A stretch of 64,000 bases of DNA from JBKEBQ01 sp047973225 (GCA_047973225.1 JBKEBQ010000043.1:5093-69092), one strand, 5' to 3'. Shown: positions 9,059 to 17,306, counted from the stretch's first letter. The notes: generated from the letters alone by a model not told the origin. A program made the numbers and translations.

Positions 9059-9830
9059 AGCCCTTATTTGTCCAGTTTGCGAGAAAACATTGCAGAAAAA
9101 AATCAAAAACTATGTTTGTGTAAACGGACATAGTTTTGATATTTCTAAGCAAGGATATACGAATGTTTGGCAACACAAATCATTATGCACAGGAGATAAT
9201 CGAGATATGGTAGAAGCGCGTTCGCATTTTTTAGAAAAAGGTTTTTATCAACCGCTGTTGGATGCCTTACTACATCAAAATAAAAAAGGGGCAATATGCG
9301 TAGATACAGGGTGTGGAGAAGGCTATTATACAAGAGCCATTGCACAACAAGACAATTGTTTTTTATATGCTTTTGATGTTAGTAAAACGGCCTTAAAACA
9401 TGCAGCAAAAAACGATAAAAACGCAGCATATTTTTTATCCAGTATTTTTAAACTTCCCATAAAAACCCGTAGTGTTGATATTGTATTTAACATATTTGCG
9501 CCATTTGCAGGTACCGAATTTGGACGGGTTTTGAAAACCAATGGGATTGTTGTCAAAGTTGATCCCGCTCCTTTACACCTTTTTGAGATGAAGAAAATTT
9601 TGTATGAACATCCATATAAAAATGAGATAAGCACACCAGCAGGATGGCAGTGTATATCGTCGCAAACAATTGCTTTTGATATGGTGTTAAAACAAGAAGA
9701 TATTCAAAATTTGATCACTATGACACCGTATTTTTTCAAAACAAAAAAAGATAAAATCGAAGCACTTTGTTCGTTGGATCACTTGAAAGTACAGGCTGGT
9801 TTTTATTTACAACTTTTACAAAGAGTATAA
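9042..9830 (+). CDS. rlmA: 23S rRNA (guanine-N1) methyltransferase, RlmA type
   Basis: 262-aa SAM-dependent methyltransferase with an N-terminal zinc ribbon (CPVC then CVNGHSFDISKQGY) and SAM motif I DTGCGEGYY. The ribbon followed directly by a Rossmann domain is typical of RlmA, which methylates a guanine in hairpin 35 of 23S rRNA. ATG 9042 is chosen because AAAAGGAAAG precedes it and the zinc ribbon begins right after; it overlaps thiI by 17 bases. Position specificity (G745 or G748) cannot be read from sequence. Confidence 0.88.
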   Translation: METCSKALICPVCEKTLQKKIKNYVCVNGHSFDISKQGYTNVWQHKSLCTGDNRDMVEARSHFLEKGFYQPLLDALLHQNKKGAICVDTGCGEGYYTRAIAQQDNCFLYAFDVSKTALKHAAKNDKNAAYFLSSIFKLPIKTRSVDIVFNIFAPFAGTEFGRVLKTNGIVVKVDPAPLHLFEMKKILYEHPYKNEISTPAGWQCISSQTIAFDMVLKQEDIQNLITMTPYFFKTKKDKIEALCSLDHLKVQAGFYLQLLQRV

Positions 9831-9837
9831 ACTTATA

Positions 9838-9866
9838 TTTCAAAGGATTGTGATTTTTGTTATAAT
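9838..9866 (+). promoter_or_regulatory. ffh promoter
   Basis: Perfect extended -10 TGTTATAAT (TATAAT at 9861-9866) with a weak -35 TTTCAA 17 bp upstream. It lies between rlmA and ffh. Confidence 0.65.
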
Positions 9867-9898
9867 ACATATACATAGCATGAAGAAGAGGTAAGAAT

Positions 9899-11299
9899 AT
9901 GTTTGATTCACTAACGAATAAATTAAATAATGCTTTTAAAAATATTACAGGAAAAGCAAAATTAAGCGAAAAAAATATGGACGATATGTTAAAAGAAGTA
10001 CGCATGTCACTTTTGGAAGCAGATGTTAATTATGGGGTTGTAAAAGAATTTGTTGATAACATTAAAATTAAGTGGCAAGGACTTGAAGTGAGCAAATCTT
10101 TGGATCCTTCACAAATGGTTTTAAAGATTGTAAAAGAAGAGTTGGTAGCGCTTTTGGGCGATAGCGAAAGCCCTCTTCATTACCAAAAGGATGGAATTAC
10201 CACAATCATGATGGTAGGTTTACAAGGGACAGGAAAAACAACTGCAGCTGCGAAGATTGCTAATCTTTTAAAAAACAAGCAGCAGCGAAAAGTTTTATTG
10301 GCTGCATGTGATGTTATTCGTCCTGCAGCGATTGAACAGCTGCAAGTTTTAGGAAAGCAAATTGAAGTTGAAGTATACACGGAAGGTGTTGAAGTTAGCG
10401 CGTTAACAAATGCGAAAAATGCGATTGTTTTTGCGAAAGAACATGACTATGATACCGTCATATTCGATAGTGCTGGGCGTTTGCATCTTGATGATGAATT
10501 AATGCAAGAACTGAGCGACTTAAAAGAATTACTACATCCTAGTGATATTTTATTGGCGGTGGATGCGATGACAGGACAAGATATTGTAAATGTTGCGCAA
10601 GCATTTCATGAGCGATTGCATGTTAGCGGGCTTGTTCTTACAAAACTGGATGGTGATGCGCGAGGTGGAGGGATTTTATCCGTACGAGCAATTACCAATG
10701 TTCCAGTGAAATTTGTTGGACAAGGCGAGAAAATGGAAGATCTTGATGTTTTTTATCCCGAACGCATGGCGGATCGTATTTTAGGTATGGGAGACGTTTT
10801 AACCCTCATTGAACAAGCTGAAGCAAAAATGGATAAAGATCTTGCCGAGCAGAGTGTAAAGCGTATGATGAGTGGACAGTTTAATTTGAATGATATGATG
10901 GTGCAATTGCAACAAATTTCAAAAATGGGATCCCTTGGAAAAATTATGAAGATGTTACCAGGGATGGGGAATATGGCATCTTCTATGGATGAAGCAAAAA
11001 GTGAGGGACAATTAAAAACAACCAAGGCGATGCTTTCGAGTATGACAAATGAAGAACGAGAACATCCGGAAATTATAAAAGCTGCAAGAAAGAAGCGCAT
11101 TGCACAAGGTAGTGGCTGTCAAGTAAGTGATCTAAATCGCTTGTTGTCGCAATTTGAAAAGACGAAAAAAATGATGTTTTCCATGATGAAAATGCAACAA
11201 AATGGCGGTATGCCAAATGATCAAATACCCAAAGGAATACCCATGCCACAGTCGAGTGGGAAAAAGAAATTTGTTTCGAAACTCAAGAAAAGAAGATAA
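9899..11299 (+). CDS. ffh: Signal recognition particle GTPase Ffh
   Basis: SRP54 homologue that binds SRP RNA and nascent signal sequences and docks with FtsY. 466 aa: N domain, then G domain with G1 GLQGTGKTT (about residue 106), FDSAGRLHLDDEL and TKLDGDARGGG, then a methionine-rich M domain (QFNLNDMMVQLQQISKMGS... and RIAQGSGCQVSDLNRLL). The Lys-rich C-terminus is usual. The usual Bacillota partner gene ylxM is not upstream; it is next to ftsY at 54.4 kb. Confidence 0.98.
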   Translation: MFDSLTNKLNNAFKNITGKAKLSEKNMDDMLKEVRMSLLEADVNYGVVKEFVDNIKIKWQGLEVSKSLDPSQMVLKIVKEELVALLGDSESPLHYQKDGITTIMMVGLQGTGKTTAAAKIANLLKNKQQRKVLLAACDVIRPAAIEQLQVLGKQIEVEVYTEGVEVSALTNAKNAIVFAKEHDYDTVIFDSAGRLHLDDELMQELSDLKELLHPSDILLAVDAMTGQDIVNVAQAFHERLHVSGLVLTKLDGDARGGGILSVRAITNVPVKFVGQGEKMEDLDVFYPERMADRILGMGDVLTLIEQAEAKMDKDLAEQSVKRMMSGQFNLNDMMVQLQQISKMGSLGKIMKMLPGMGNMASSMDEAKSEGQLKTTKAMLSSMTNEEREHPEIIKAARKKRIAQGSGCQVSDLNRLLSQFEKTKKMMFSMMKMQQNGGMPNDQIPKGIPMPQSSGKKKFVSKLKKRR

Positions 11300-11335
11300 C
11301 ACAAGGTGTCAAGTATTTTCACTTGACACCTTGTG
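11300..11335 (+). terminator. Long perfect hairpin after ffh, overlapping the rpsP promoter
   Basis: A perfect 15-bp stem CACAAGGTGTCAAGT/ACTTGACACCTTGTG (11300-11314/11321-11335) with loop ATTTTC. No real T tract follows (CTTCTTAAG), so terminator function is uncertain. Its right arm contains the TTGACA of the rpsP promoter. Confidence 0.6.
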
Positions 11336-11351
11336 CTTCTTAAGCTATACT
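11323..11351 (+). promoter_or_regulatory. rpsP operon promoter
   Basis: Consensus TTGACA (11323-11328), 17-bp spacer, TATACT (11346-11351). The -35 lies inside the 3' arm of the hairpin that follows ffh. Confidence 0.85.
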
Positions 11352-11383
11352 TTATGAATAAATAAGAATAAAGGAGAATGGTT

Positions 11384-11659
11384 ATGGCAGTAAAATTAAG
11401 ATTGAAAAGAATGGGTAAAAAAGGATATGCGTATTATAGAATTGTAGCCGCGGATTCAAGAAGTCCTAGAGATGGAAGGATTGTTGAAGCGATTGGAACG
11501 TATAATCCCAACCAAGAACCATCTAATGTAACGTTTGATGAAGAATTAACTATGAAATGGCTACGTGCTGGTGCACAGCCTTCAGATACGGTAAGAAATC
11601 TATTATCAAAACAAGGGTTTATGAAAAAATTACACGACGAAAAAAACACTAAGAAATAA
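11384..11659 (+). CDS. rpsP: 30S ribosomal protein S16
   Basis: 91-aa S16, needed for 30S assembly. N-terminus MAVKLRLKRMGKKGYAYYRIVAADSRSPRDGR is diagnostic. AAGGAG at 11371-11376 is 7 bases from ATG 11384, preferred over ATG 11378, which abuts the RBS. First gene of rpsP-khpA-rimM-trmD, the standard Bacillota ribosome-maturation cluster. Confidence 0.98.
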   Translation: MAVKLRLKRMGKKGYAYYRIVAADSRSPRDGRIVEAIGTYNPNQEPSNVTFDEELTMKWLRAGAQPSDTVRNLLSKQGFMKKLHDEKNTKK

Positions 11660-11662
11660 TTC

Positions 11663-11908
11663 GTGAACTACGAAAAACTTATTTTAGATCTTATAACACC
11701 GATTGTAGATGACAAAGACGGTTTATCAGCAAAAATTATGTCTACACTTGATGAAAACGAGATCTTATTGCATGTTTATGCAAATTCAGAAGATGTAGCT
11801 CGTTTAATTGGACGTCGTGGAATGATGGCGAGCAGTATACGTCAATTAATGTCAATAGCATCGCGCCAAGATGGCAAGATGATCACAATTAAGTTTGAAT
11901 CATATTAA
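11663..11908 (+). CDS. khpA: KH-domain RNA-binding protein KhpA (YlqC)
   Basis: 81-aa single KH domain; the binding loop is altered from GXXG to the family form in VARLIGRRGMMASSIRQLM. KhpA pairs with KhpB/EloR in streptococci to influence cell elongation and small-RNA biology. Starts with GTG three bases after the rpsP stop with no good RBS, so translation probably depends on coupling to rpsP. Ends at a small terminator-like hairpin. Confidence 0.9.
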   Translation: MNYEKLILDLITPIVDDKDGLSAKIMSTLDENEILLHVYANSEDVARLIGRRGMMASSIRQLMSIASRQDGKMITIKFESY

Positions 11909-11929
11909 AGATGCATTGGCATCTTTTTT
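11907..11929 (+). terminator. Hairpin with T tract between khpA and rimM
   Basis: Stem AAAGATGC/GCATCTTT (11907-11914/11919-11926), loop ATTG, then TTT. It lies just before the rimM RBS AGAGG, so it probably attenuates rather than ends the operon. Confidence 0.6.
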
Positions 11930-11940
11930 AAGAGGTAGGT

Positions 11941-12423
11941 ATGGAAAAAGTAAAAATAGGAGTTTTGTTTAACACGCATGGACTACGCGGAGAAATGAAA
12001 GTTTCTTCTTTTAGTGATAATATAAAAAAACGCTTGTCAATCGCGCATCATGTTATGATTTTACATGAAGGTAACTATATTGATGTGGAAATAAAAACAG
12101 CGCGCTTTCACAAGGGCATAATGTTGATTAGTTTTGTCGGTATGCAAGATATCAATCTTGTTGAAAAATATAAAGGATGTACTTTGCATATTTTTCCAAA
12201 TGACACGGATGCTCATATTTATTATTATCAACTTATGGGATGTAAAGTATATGATCAAAACGATTCTTTGTTAGGGGTTGTGGAAGATGTTTTGGAAACA
12301 GGTGCAAATCCTGTATTGCGTGTTCGTAAAGATATTTTGATACCATTTGTTGATGCTTTTATTATTGAGGTGAAAGTAAAACAAAAATATTTAAAAATGA
12401 AAATTATAGAGGGTATGTTATGA
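11941..12423 (+). CDS. rimM: 16S rRNA processing/ribosome maturation factor RimM
   Basis: 160 aa, slightly short for the family. N-terminal beta-barrel (IGVLFNTHGLRGEMKVSSFSD) and C-terminal PRC-barrel (LETGANPVLRVRKDILIPFVD). Binds S19 and helps mature the 30S head. Its stop overlaps the trmD start by four bases (ATGA). Confidence 0.95.
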   Translation: MEKVKIGVLFNTHGLRGEMKVSSFSDNIKKRLSIAHHVMILHEGNYIDVEIKTARFHKGIMLISFVGMQDINLVEKYKGCTLHIFPNDTDAHIYYYQLMGCKVYDQNDSLLGVVEDVLETGANPVLRVRKDILIPFVDAFIIEVKVKQKYLKMKIIEGML

Positions 12424-13142
12424 AGATTACAACATTAACTTTGTTTCCTGAATTTTTTGATTCTTTTCAGAAAACATCAATCGTTAAGCGTGCAATTGCA
12501 GACGGACATGTGCAATTAAATTATGTGAATTTTCGTGATTATACAGATGACAGACACAATAATGTAGATGATACACCATGTGGTGGAGGTGCAGGGATGT
12601 TGCTTGCATGCCAACCAATCGTTGATGCTATACAAGCAAATAAACAAAAGCATACGAAGGTGATTATGTTAAGTCCACAAGGGAGAGTGTTTAATCAAGC
12701 GCTTGCGCAAGCGTTAGCGAAAGAAGAAGACCTTTTTTTATTGTGTGGACATTATGAGGGATTTGATGAGCGAATTCGCTCATATGTAGATGATGAAGTA
12801 TCGATTGGCGATTATGTATTAACAGGAGGAGAAAGCGCTGCAATGGTTATTAGCGATACCATTATTCGCTTGCAAGATGGAGTTATTCGCAAAGCCTCTC
12901 ACGAAGATGATTCTTTTGCCTATGGCTTGTTGGAATATCCACAATATACAAGACCAATTGTATATAACGGTGAGAAAGTACCAGATGTATTGATGAGTGG
13001 ACATCATGAAAACATTCGAAAATGGCGTTTAAAAGAAGCCTTGCGTAAAACGTATATACACCGCGCGGATTTGTTAGCGAATCGCGAACTGAGTAAAGAA
13101 GAAGCTGTATATTTAACGCAAATAAAAAGCGAAGAAAAATAA
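12420..13142 (+). CDS. trmD: tRNA (guanine37-N1) methyltransferase TrmD
   Basis: SPOUT-class enzyme making m1G37 in tRNAs, which prevents +1 frameshifting. 240 aa with the trefoil-knot SAM site LLCGHYEGFDERI and IGDYVLTGGE, and N-terminal ITTLTLFPEFF. Coupled to rimM by the ATGA overlap. Confidence 0.98.
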   Translation: MKITTLTLFPEFFDSFQKTSIVKRAIADGHVQLNYVNFRDYTDDRHNNVDDTPCGGGAGMLLACQPIVDAIQANKQKHTKVIMLSPQGRVFNQALAQALAKEEDLFLLCGHYEGFDERIRSYVDDEVSIGDYVLTGGESAAMVISDTIIRLQDGVIRKASHEDDSFAYGLLEYPQYTRPIVYNGEKVPDVLMSGHHENIRKWRLKEALRKTYIHRADLLANRELSKEEAVYLTQIKSEEK

Positions 13143-13150
13143 AGTTAAGG

Positions 13151-13179
13151 TTTACAAGTACACACGATTTTGGTATTAT
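13151..13179 (+). promoter_or_regulatory. rplS promoter
   Basis: TTTACA (13151-13156), 17-bp spacer, TATTAT (13174-13179) with an extended TGG. Lies immediately after the trmD stop, giving rplS its own transcript. Confidence 0.75.
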
Positions 13180-13185
13180 ATAAAA

Positions 13186-13257
13186 GCTTATTGGCTACAA
13201 GGTTCCGCTGGTTGCAAAATTATGAACATTTGTATTACGGAAAGAAGGAGTATAGAG
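13186..13257 (+). promoter_or_regulatory. rplS leader (candidate L19 leader RNA)
   Basis: About 72 nt of untranslated RNA from the deduced start to ATG 13258, containing a GC-containing element (GGCTACAAGGTTCCGCTGG). Bacillota rplS genes are known to carry a short autoregulatory L19 leader. Assignment rests on position; the structure was not computed. Confidence 0.5.
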
Positions 13258-13605
13258 ATGAACTTAAAATTAGTTAATGAAGTAACAAAAAATCAATTGA
13301 AAGCAGATCTTCCTGAAATCAGAAGTGGTTCAACAGTGAAAGTGCATGTTCGTATTAAAGAGGGTGACAAATCAAGAATTCAGATTTTTGAAGGAATTGT
13401 AGTTGCAAAGAGTGGAGGCGGAATTGCAGAAACGTTTACAGTAAGAAAAATTTCGAACCAAATTGGAGTGGAAAGAACTTTTCCATTACATTCACCAATC
13501 ATTGATAAAATTGAAGTAACACGTCGTGGTAAAGTAAGAAGAAATAAATTGACATACTTAAAAGGACGTAGTGGAAAAGCTTCTAGAATTAAAGAAATTA
13601 GATAA
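13258..13605 (+). CDS. rplS: 50S ribosomal protein L19
   Basis: 115-aa L19 located at the 30S-50S interface. MNLKLVNEVTKNQLKADLPE and the FTVRKISNQIGVERTFPLHS block are diagnostic. ATG 13258 follows AAAGAAGGAG; upstream in-frame codons lie in the leader. Confidence 0.98.
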   Translation: MNLKLVNEVTKNQLKADLPEIRSGSTVKVHVRIKEGDKSRIQIFEGIVVAKSGGGIAETFTVRKISNQIGVERTFPLHSPIIDKIEVTRRGKVRRNKLTYLKGRSGKASRIKEIR

Positions 13606-13609
13606 GTTA

Positions 13610-13640
13610 AGTATATGCAATTCGCATATGCTTTTTCTTT
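13610..13640 (+). terminator. Intrinsic terminator after rplS
   Basis: Stem AGTATATGC/GCATATGCT (one G-T pair), loop AATTC, followed by TTTTTCTTTT. Confidence 0.85.
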
Positions 13641-13657
13641 TGAAATAGACATGAATA

Positions 13658-13666
13658 TGATATACT
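13658..13666 (+). promoter_or_regulatory. Extended -10 promoter of the first lepB
   Basis: TGATATACT with TATACT at 13661-13666. TTGAAA at 13640-13645 is 15 bp upstream, a short spacer that the extended TG may offset. Confidence 0.5.
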
Positions 13667-13684
13667 ATTTTGGCGAGGCACATT

Positions 13685-14290
13685 ATGTTAGAAAAAATGC
13701 GAAAAGAATCAAAAAAAAGAAAAATTCAAATTGAAGTAATGGATTTCATTAGGTCAATACTTTTGTGTATTGTCGTTATGTATCTATGTTTGTCATTTTT
13801 GTTTCGTCCAGTAACGGTTGTTGGTGCAAGTATGTATCCTGCCTTAGAAGATGGCGAAAGTGGTTTTTCGAATGTTGTTACTACCTTTGTTTCAAATCCC
13901 AAACGTTTTGATATTGTCGTAGTAAAGCATAAAGAAGTAAAAAACAGCGAAGAAGAAATTTCTTTATGGGTAAAAAGAGTGATTGGACTACCTAATGAAA
14001 CGATTGAATATAGAAATGATCAGCTGTATGTTGATGGAAAAAAAATGGCTGAATCTTTTTTGAATAAGGCTTATGTGAAAAGTGAAACCAATAATGGAGA
14101 AAGATTATTCACAAATGATTATGGGCCGATTACGTTGGGTAAAAACGAGTATTTGTTATTAGGAGATAACCGTTTGGTATCTAAGGATTCAAGGTATGAA
14201 TCGGTGGGTCCATTTAAACTCAGTGATATCGTTAGCAAGTATATTTTGGTGGTATATCCTTTCGACAAGATGGGGTATATAAAAAAATAG
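13685..14290 (+). CDS. lepB: Type I signal peptidase (first of a tandem pair)
   Basis: Membrane serine-lysine protease that removes Sec/Tat signal peptides outside the membrane. 201 aa: one N-terminal TM helix (about residues 20-42, FIRSILLCIVVMYLCLSFLF), catalytic Ser in GASMYPALEDGE, catalytic Lys in LWVKRVIGLPNE, box E LGDNRLVSKDSR. ATG 13685 follows GGCGAGG; the TTG at 13670 lies before the RBS. It has its own extended -10 (TGATATACT ending at 13666). A second paralogue lies 76 bases downstream. Confidence 0.95.
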   Translation: MLEKMRKESKKRKIQIEVMDFIRSILLCIVVMYLCLSFLFRPVTVVGASMYPALEDGESGFSNVVTTFVSNPKRFDIVVVKHKEVKNSEEEISLWVKRVIGLPNETIEYRNDQLYVDGKKMAESFLNKAYVKSETNNGERLFTNDYGPITLGKNEYLLLGDNRLVSKDSRYESVGPFKLSDIVSKYILVVYPFDKMGYIKK

Positions 14291-14331
14291 TACTAAATAG
14301 TGGGAATGTTATGTTTAATTTATAATAAAAA

Positions 14332-14340
14332 TGGTATACT
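14332..14340 (+). promoter_or_regulatory. Extended -10 promoter of the second lepB
   Basis: TGGTATACT (TATACT at 14335-14340) between the two signal peptidase genes; no clear -35. It suggests the paralogues can be expressed separately. Confidence 0.5.
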
Positions 14341-14366
14341 AAATATAGCATAAGGAAGCTATTGAT

Positions 14367-14948
14367 ATGGTGAAAAATAAAAACAATTCTAAAGAAAATC
14401 CAACTATGAAAGAAATTGTGAGTTTTGCAAGAATTCTACTCATGTGTTTTGTTTTAGTTTTTTTAATAAATAATTTATTTACAAGACATGTTGTCGTAGA
14501 GGGTAACAGTATGTGGCCAACGCTTCATAATGAAGAAGAAGGATTTACAAATATATTTTCAGTATTATTTTTAAAAGATATCAATCGTTTTGACATTGTG
14601 GTAGTTAAAGGAAAAGATACGAATACAGATTGGATTAAAAGGATTATTGGTTTACCTGGTGAAGAAATTGTATATAAAAATGATGAACTTTTCATTAATG
14701 GGAAATATGTGGAAGAACCTTTTTTGGATGAGGTTTATGTAAAAGAAGTAAAGCAGCAAAATCACGGCGTCTTTACTGAAAATTTTGGACCTATTGTATT
14801 GGGTGAAGATGAGTACTTTTTAATGGGTGATAATCGAATTGTTTCTCATGATTCAAGAGCAGTAGGTTGTTTCGGTATTCATGATATTGAAAGTAAGAGT
14901 TTATTTGTATTACAACCATTTAAAAAATTTCGCTATGTAGTGCAATGA
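14367..14948 (+). CDS. lepB: Type I signal peptidase (second of a tandem pair)
   Basis: 193-aa signal peptidase I with all catalytic boxes: TM helix about residues 18-35, Ser in GNSMWPTLHNEE, Lys in DWIKRIIGLPGE, box E MGDNRIVSHDSR. It differs clearly from the upstream copy in the regions between boxes, so this is an old duplication, not a recent one. AAGGAAG precedes ATG 14367. Differing substrate choice is possible but not shown by sequence. Confidence 0.95.
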   Translation: MVKNKNNSKENPTMKEIVSFARILLMCFVLVFLINNLFTRHVVVEGNSMWPTLHNEEEGFTNIFSVLFLKDINRFDIVVVKGKDTNTDWIKRIIGLPGEEIVYKNDELFINGKYVEEPFLDEVYVKEVKQQNHGVFTENFGPIVLGEDEYFLMGDNRIVSHDSRAVGCFGIHDIESKSLFVLQPFKKFRYVVQ

Positions 14949-15007
14949 TGTAGTGCGTGTCTATGAGAAACAAATCAATTTATAAAAAGAACAAGGAAGT
15001 GAATGTA

Positions 15008-15898
15008 GTGGTGGAAAAAATGCATAATAAAAGAGCATTGAAAACGAATATCCAATGGTTTCCAGGACATATGACAAAAGCCAAACGGGAAATGCAAGAA
15101 AAATTGGATCTTGTAGACATGGTTATTGAGATTCGTGATGCACGAATTCCCAATGCTAGTAATAATCCATTGATTGATGAATTGTCTATGCACAAACCGC
15201 GCTTGATCATTTTGAGTAAGAAGGATAAAGCGGATATCGTATCGACAAGGGCGTGGACTATGGAGTTGAGTGATAAGAAAAATAGCTGCATTGCTTTGGA
15301 TGTGTTACACAAAAATTATAAGCAACAAGTGATTACGATTGTACATGAAATGATGCATGAAAAACGCGAGAAACAGCGTTCACGGGGAATAAATCCCCGC
15401 GCAACACGTTGCATGGTTTGCGGAATTCCCAATGTTGGCAAATCAACTTTTATCAATCGCATGGCTACTAAAAAAATTCTGGATACGGCTGATCGTCCTG
15501 GTGTTACCAAAGCGTTACGCTGGGTAAAGATTTCAAAGGAAATAGATTTATTGGATACACCGGGAGTGTTATGGCCTAAATTTGAAGATGAAGAAGTGGG
15601 GATGTTGCTTGCTGTGACGGGTGCCATTCGAGATCAAATTTTACCTTTGGAAGAAGTCGCATATTATGCATTAAAATTTTTAAAGAGCGAGTATGCACAA
15701 AGTTTGTGTTCCTATTATAATGTAGAGCTTATTCAAAATAATGAACAAATGTTTCGCGCAATTGCGCTTTCAAAAGGATTTTTAAAAAGCGGGAATGAAG
15801 TGGATATGACGCGTACGATTGAAACTTTTTTAAGAGATATTCGTGACAATTGTTTTGGACCTATCACTTGGGAGTTGTGTGATGCAAACCGAAAATAA
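15008..15898 (+). CDS. rbgA: Ribosome biogenesis GTPase RbgA (YlqF)
   Basis: Circularly permuted GTPase essential for late 50S assembly in Bacillus. 296 aa from GTG 15008, chosen because AAGGAAG (14993-14999) is 8 bases upstream; other in-frame starts are GTG 15011 and ATG 15020. N-terminal IQWFPGHMTKAKREM is the family signature; G4 (ILSKKDKAD) precedes G1 (GIPNVGKST) and G3 (LLDTPGVLWPKF), showing the permutation. It overlaps rnhB by 17 bases. Confidence 0.96.
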   Translation: MVEKMHNKRALKTNIQWFPGHMTKAKREMQEKLDLVDMVIEIRDARIPNASNNPLIDELSMHKPRLIILSKKDKADIVSTRAWTMELSDKKNSCIALDVLHKNYKQQVITIVHEMMHEKREKQRSRGINPRATRCMVCGIPNVGKSTFINRMATKKILDTADRPGVTKALRWVKISKEIDLLDTPGVLWPKFEDEEVGMLLAVTGAIRDQILPLEEVAYYALKFLKSEYAQSLCSYYNVELIQNNEQMFRAIALSKGFLKSGNEVDMTRTIETFLRDIRDNCFGPITWELCDANRK

Positions 15899-16487
15899 AT
15901 ACGAGCAAGCGTTTTGGGATAAAGGATATACATACGTTGTCGGATTGGATGAAGCAGGACGTGGACCAATTGCAGGCCCACTTGTCGTCGCAGCTGTAAT
16001 ATTTCCACAAGGCTATGCACATCCTTACATTTATGATTCAAAGAAATTAAGCGAAAAAAAACGCGAAATGCTGTTTGATGAAATTACGGAGGATGCTATT
16101 GAATTTCATATTCTTGTTGTTGATGTACAAACAATTGATAAACAAAATATTTATCGTGCTACACAAAATGCAATGCATTCGTTGGTAATGTCGTGTATCC
16201 ATAAGGATGCAGTATTGAGCGATGCGATGCCATTACCCGATCTTCCATTGCCATTAACGTCTTTAATTAAAGGTGATCAAAAAAGCGTTAGCATTGCTGC
16301 CGCTAGTATTTTAGCAAAGGTCACAAGAGATCGAATTATGATAGAATACGATAAACAATACCCACAATATGGCTTTGCACAACACAAAGGGTATCCAACA
16401 AAACAGCACAAGGAAGCACTGCAAACACATGGGGTATTGTCAATTCATCGAAAAAGTTATGCACCAGTAATAAATGCTTTAAAATAA
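15882..16487 (+). CDS. rnhB: Ribonuclease HII
   Basis: Cleaves RNA in RNA-DNA hybrids, including single misincorporated ribonucleotides. 201 aa. Catalytic acidic residues are visible in GLDEAGRGPIAGP and DSKKLSEKKR, followed by GDQKSVSIAAASILAKVTRD. ATG 15882 lies inside the end of rbgA; the order rbgA-rnhB-dprA-topA is common in Bacillota. Confidence 0.97.
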   Translation: MQTENKYEQAFWDKGYTYVVGLDEAGRGPIAGPLVVAAVIFPQGYAHPYIYDSKKLSEKKREMLFDEITEDAIEFHILVVDVQTIDKQNIYRATQNAMHSLVMSCIHKDAVLSDAMPLPDLPLPLTSLIKGDQKSVSIAAASILAKVTRDRIMIEYDKQYPQYGFAQHKGYPTKQHKEALQTHGVLSIHRKSYAPVINALK

Positions 16488-16493
16488 GCATTT

Positions 16494-16524
16494 GACATCT
16501 AACAACAAAAAGGTGTCTTTTTTT
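16494..16524 (+). terminator. Intrinsic terminator after rnhB, with a competing hairpin
   Basis: GACATC/GGTGTC (16494-16499/16512-16517) followed by seven T's. The loop plus the T tract can also pair as CTAACA..AAAAA with TTTTT..TGTTAG (16499-16529), an alternative exclusive of the first. The dprA promoter follows at once. Confidence 0.65.
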
Positions 16525-16551
16525 GTTAGGATTTTTTAGTCTAAACTACTA

Positions 16552-16557
16552 TATAAT
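16552..16557 (+). promoter_or_regulatory. dprA -10 box next to the start codon
   Basis: Perfect TATAAT ends four bases before ATG 16562, so transcription should begin at or beside the start codon. No convincing -35 at normal spacing. Confidence 0.5.
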
Positions 16558-16561
16558 CTTA

Positions 16562-17302
16562 ATGAAATCAAAAAGAAAACAGATTCTTGCGTATGCAATG
16601 AAATACAATGGCGAATATCATAAAATCAAAAAAGCAATTCAACAACAAGAACCCTACGAGGAATTTATATATCATGGAAATTATATATGCATTGAAGATG
16701 AGGATTATCCAAAAGAATTGTATGAATTGCAAAATCCTCCATTTATTCTTTTTTATAAAGGTGATATCCGTATTTTAAAAAGAGAAGGTATCACCGTGAT
16801 AGGAACAAGAAATATGAGCGATGTAGGGAAAGCTTATTGCGACTTGGTAAATATCCATTTACCAAGTCATTATGCTATTATAAGTGGATTAGCCATGGGA
16901 GTTGATGGATATATCCATACGTGTGCTTTAAAAAAGCGAAAAACAATTGCGGTTATTGGCTGTGGGATTGATTATATCTATCCATATGCACATAAAGACT
17001 TGTACAAAGAAATTGCAGAAAAACATTTACTTCTAAGTGAATATCCAGCTGTAACAAAACCATTTGCACATCATTTTCCATGGCGAAATCGTTTATTAGC
17101 AGCATTATCACAAGCGTTGATTATCATAGAAGCAAAACAAAAAAGTGGGACGATGTTGACGGTGAATTATGCACTAACATTGAATCGTGAAATTTATTGT
17201 TTTCCTCACAATTTAATGAACAAAACAGGAGGTGGTTGTAACGCTTTGATTCGCGAAGGTGCAAATGTCTTTGTTGATGCTGAAGATATAGCAGATTTAT
17301 AA
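16562..17302 (+). CDS. dprA: DNA processing protein DprA (Smf), short form
   Basis: Loads RecA on incoming single-stranded DNA in transformation; it is also widespread in non-competent bacteria. 246 aa with the Rossmann-like DprA core: ITVIGTRNMSDVGKAYC, ISGLAMGVDGYIH, VIGCGIDYIYP, FPWRNRLLAALSQ, KSGTMLTVNYAL. The C-terminal winged helix found in many DprA proteins is absent. The start KSKRKQILAYAMKYNGEYHKI matches the family N-terminus, so ATG 16562 is probably correct even though no RBS is present and the -10 box is only four bases away. An in-frame TTG at 16523 with AAGGTG upstream is the alternative. Confidence 0.92.
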   Translation: MKSKRKQILAYAMKYNGEYHKIKKAIQQQEPYEEFIYHGNYICIEDEDYPKELYELQNPPFILFYKGDIRILKREGITVIGTRNMSDVGKAYCDLVNIHLPSHYAIISGLAMGVDGYIHTCALKKRKTIAVIGCGIDYIYPYAHKDLYKEIAEKHLLLSEYPAVTKPFAHHFPWRNRLLAALSQALIIIEAKQKSGTMLTVNYALTLNREIYCFPHNLMNKTGGGCNALIREGANVFVDAEDIADL

Positions 17303-17306
17303 ATAG

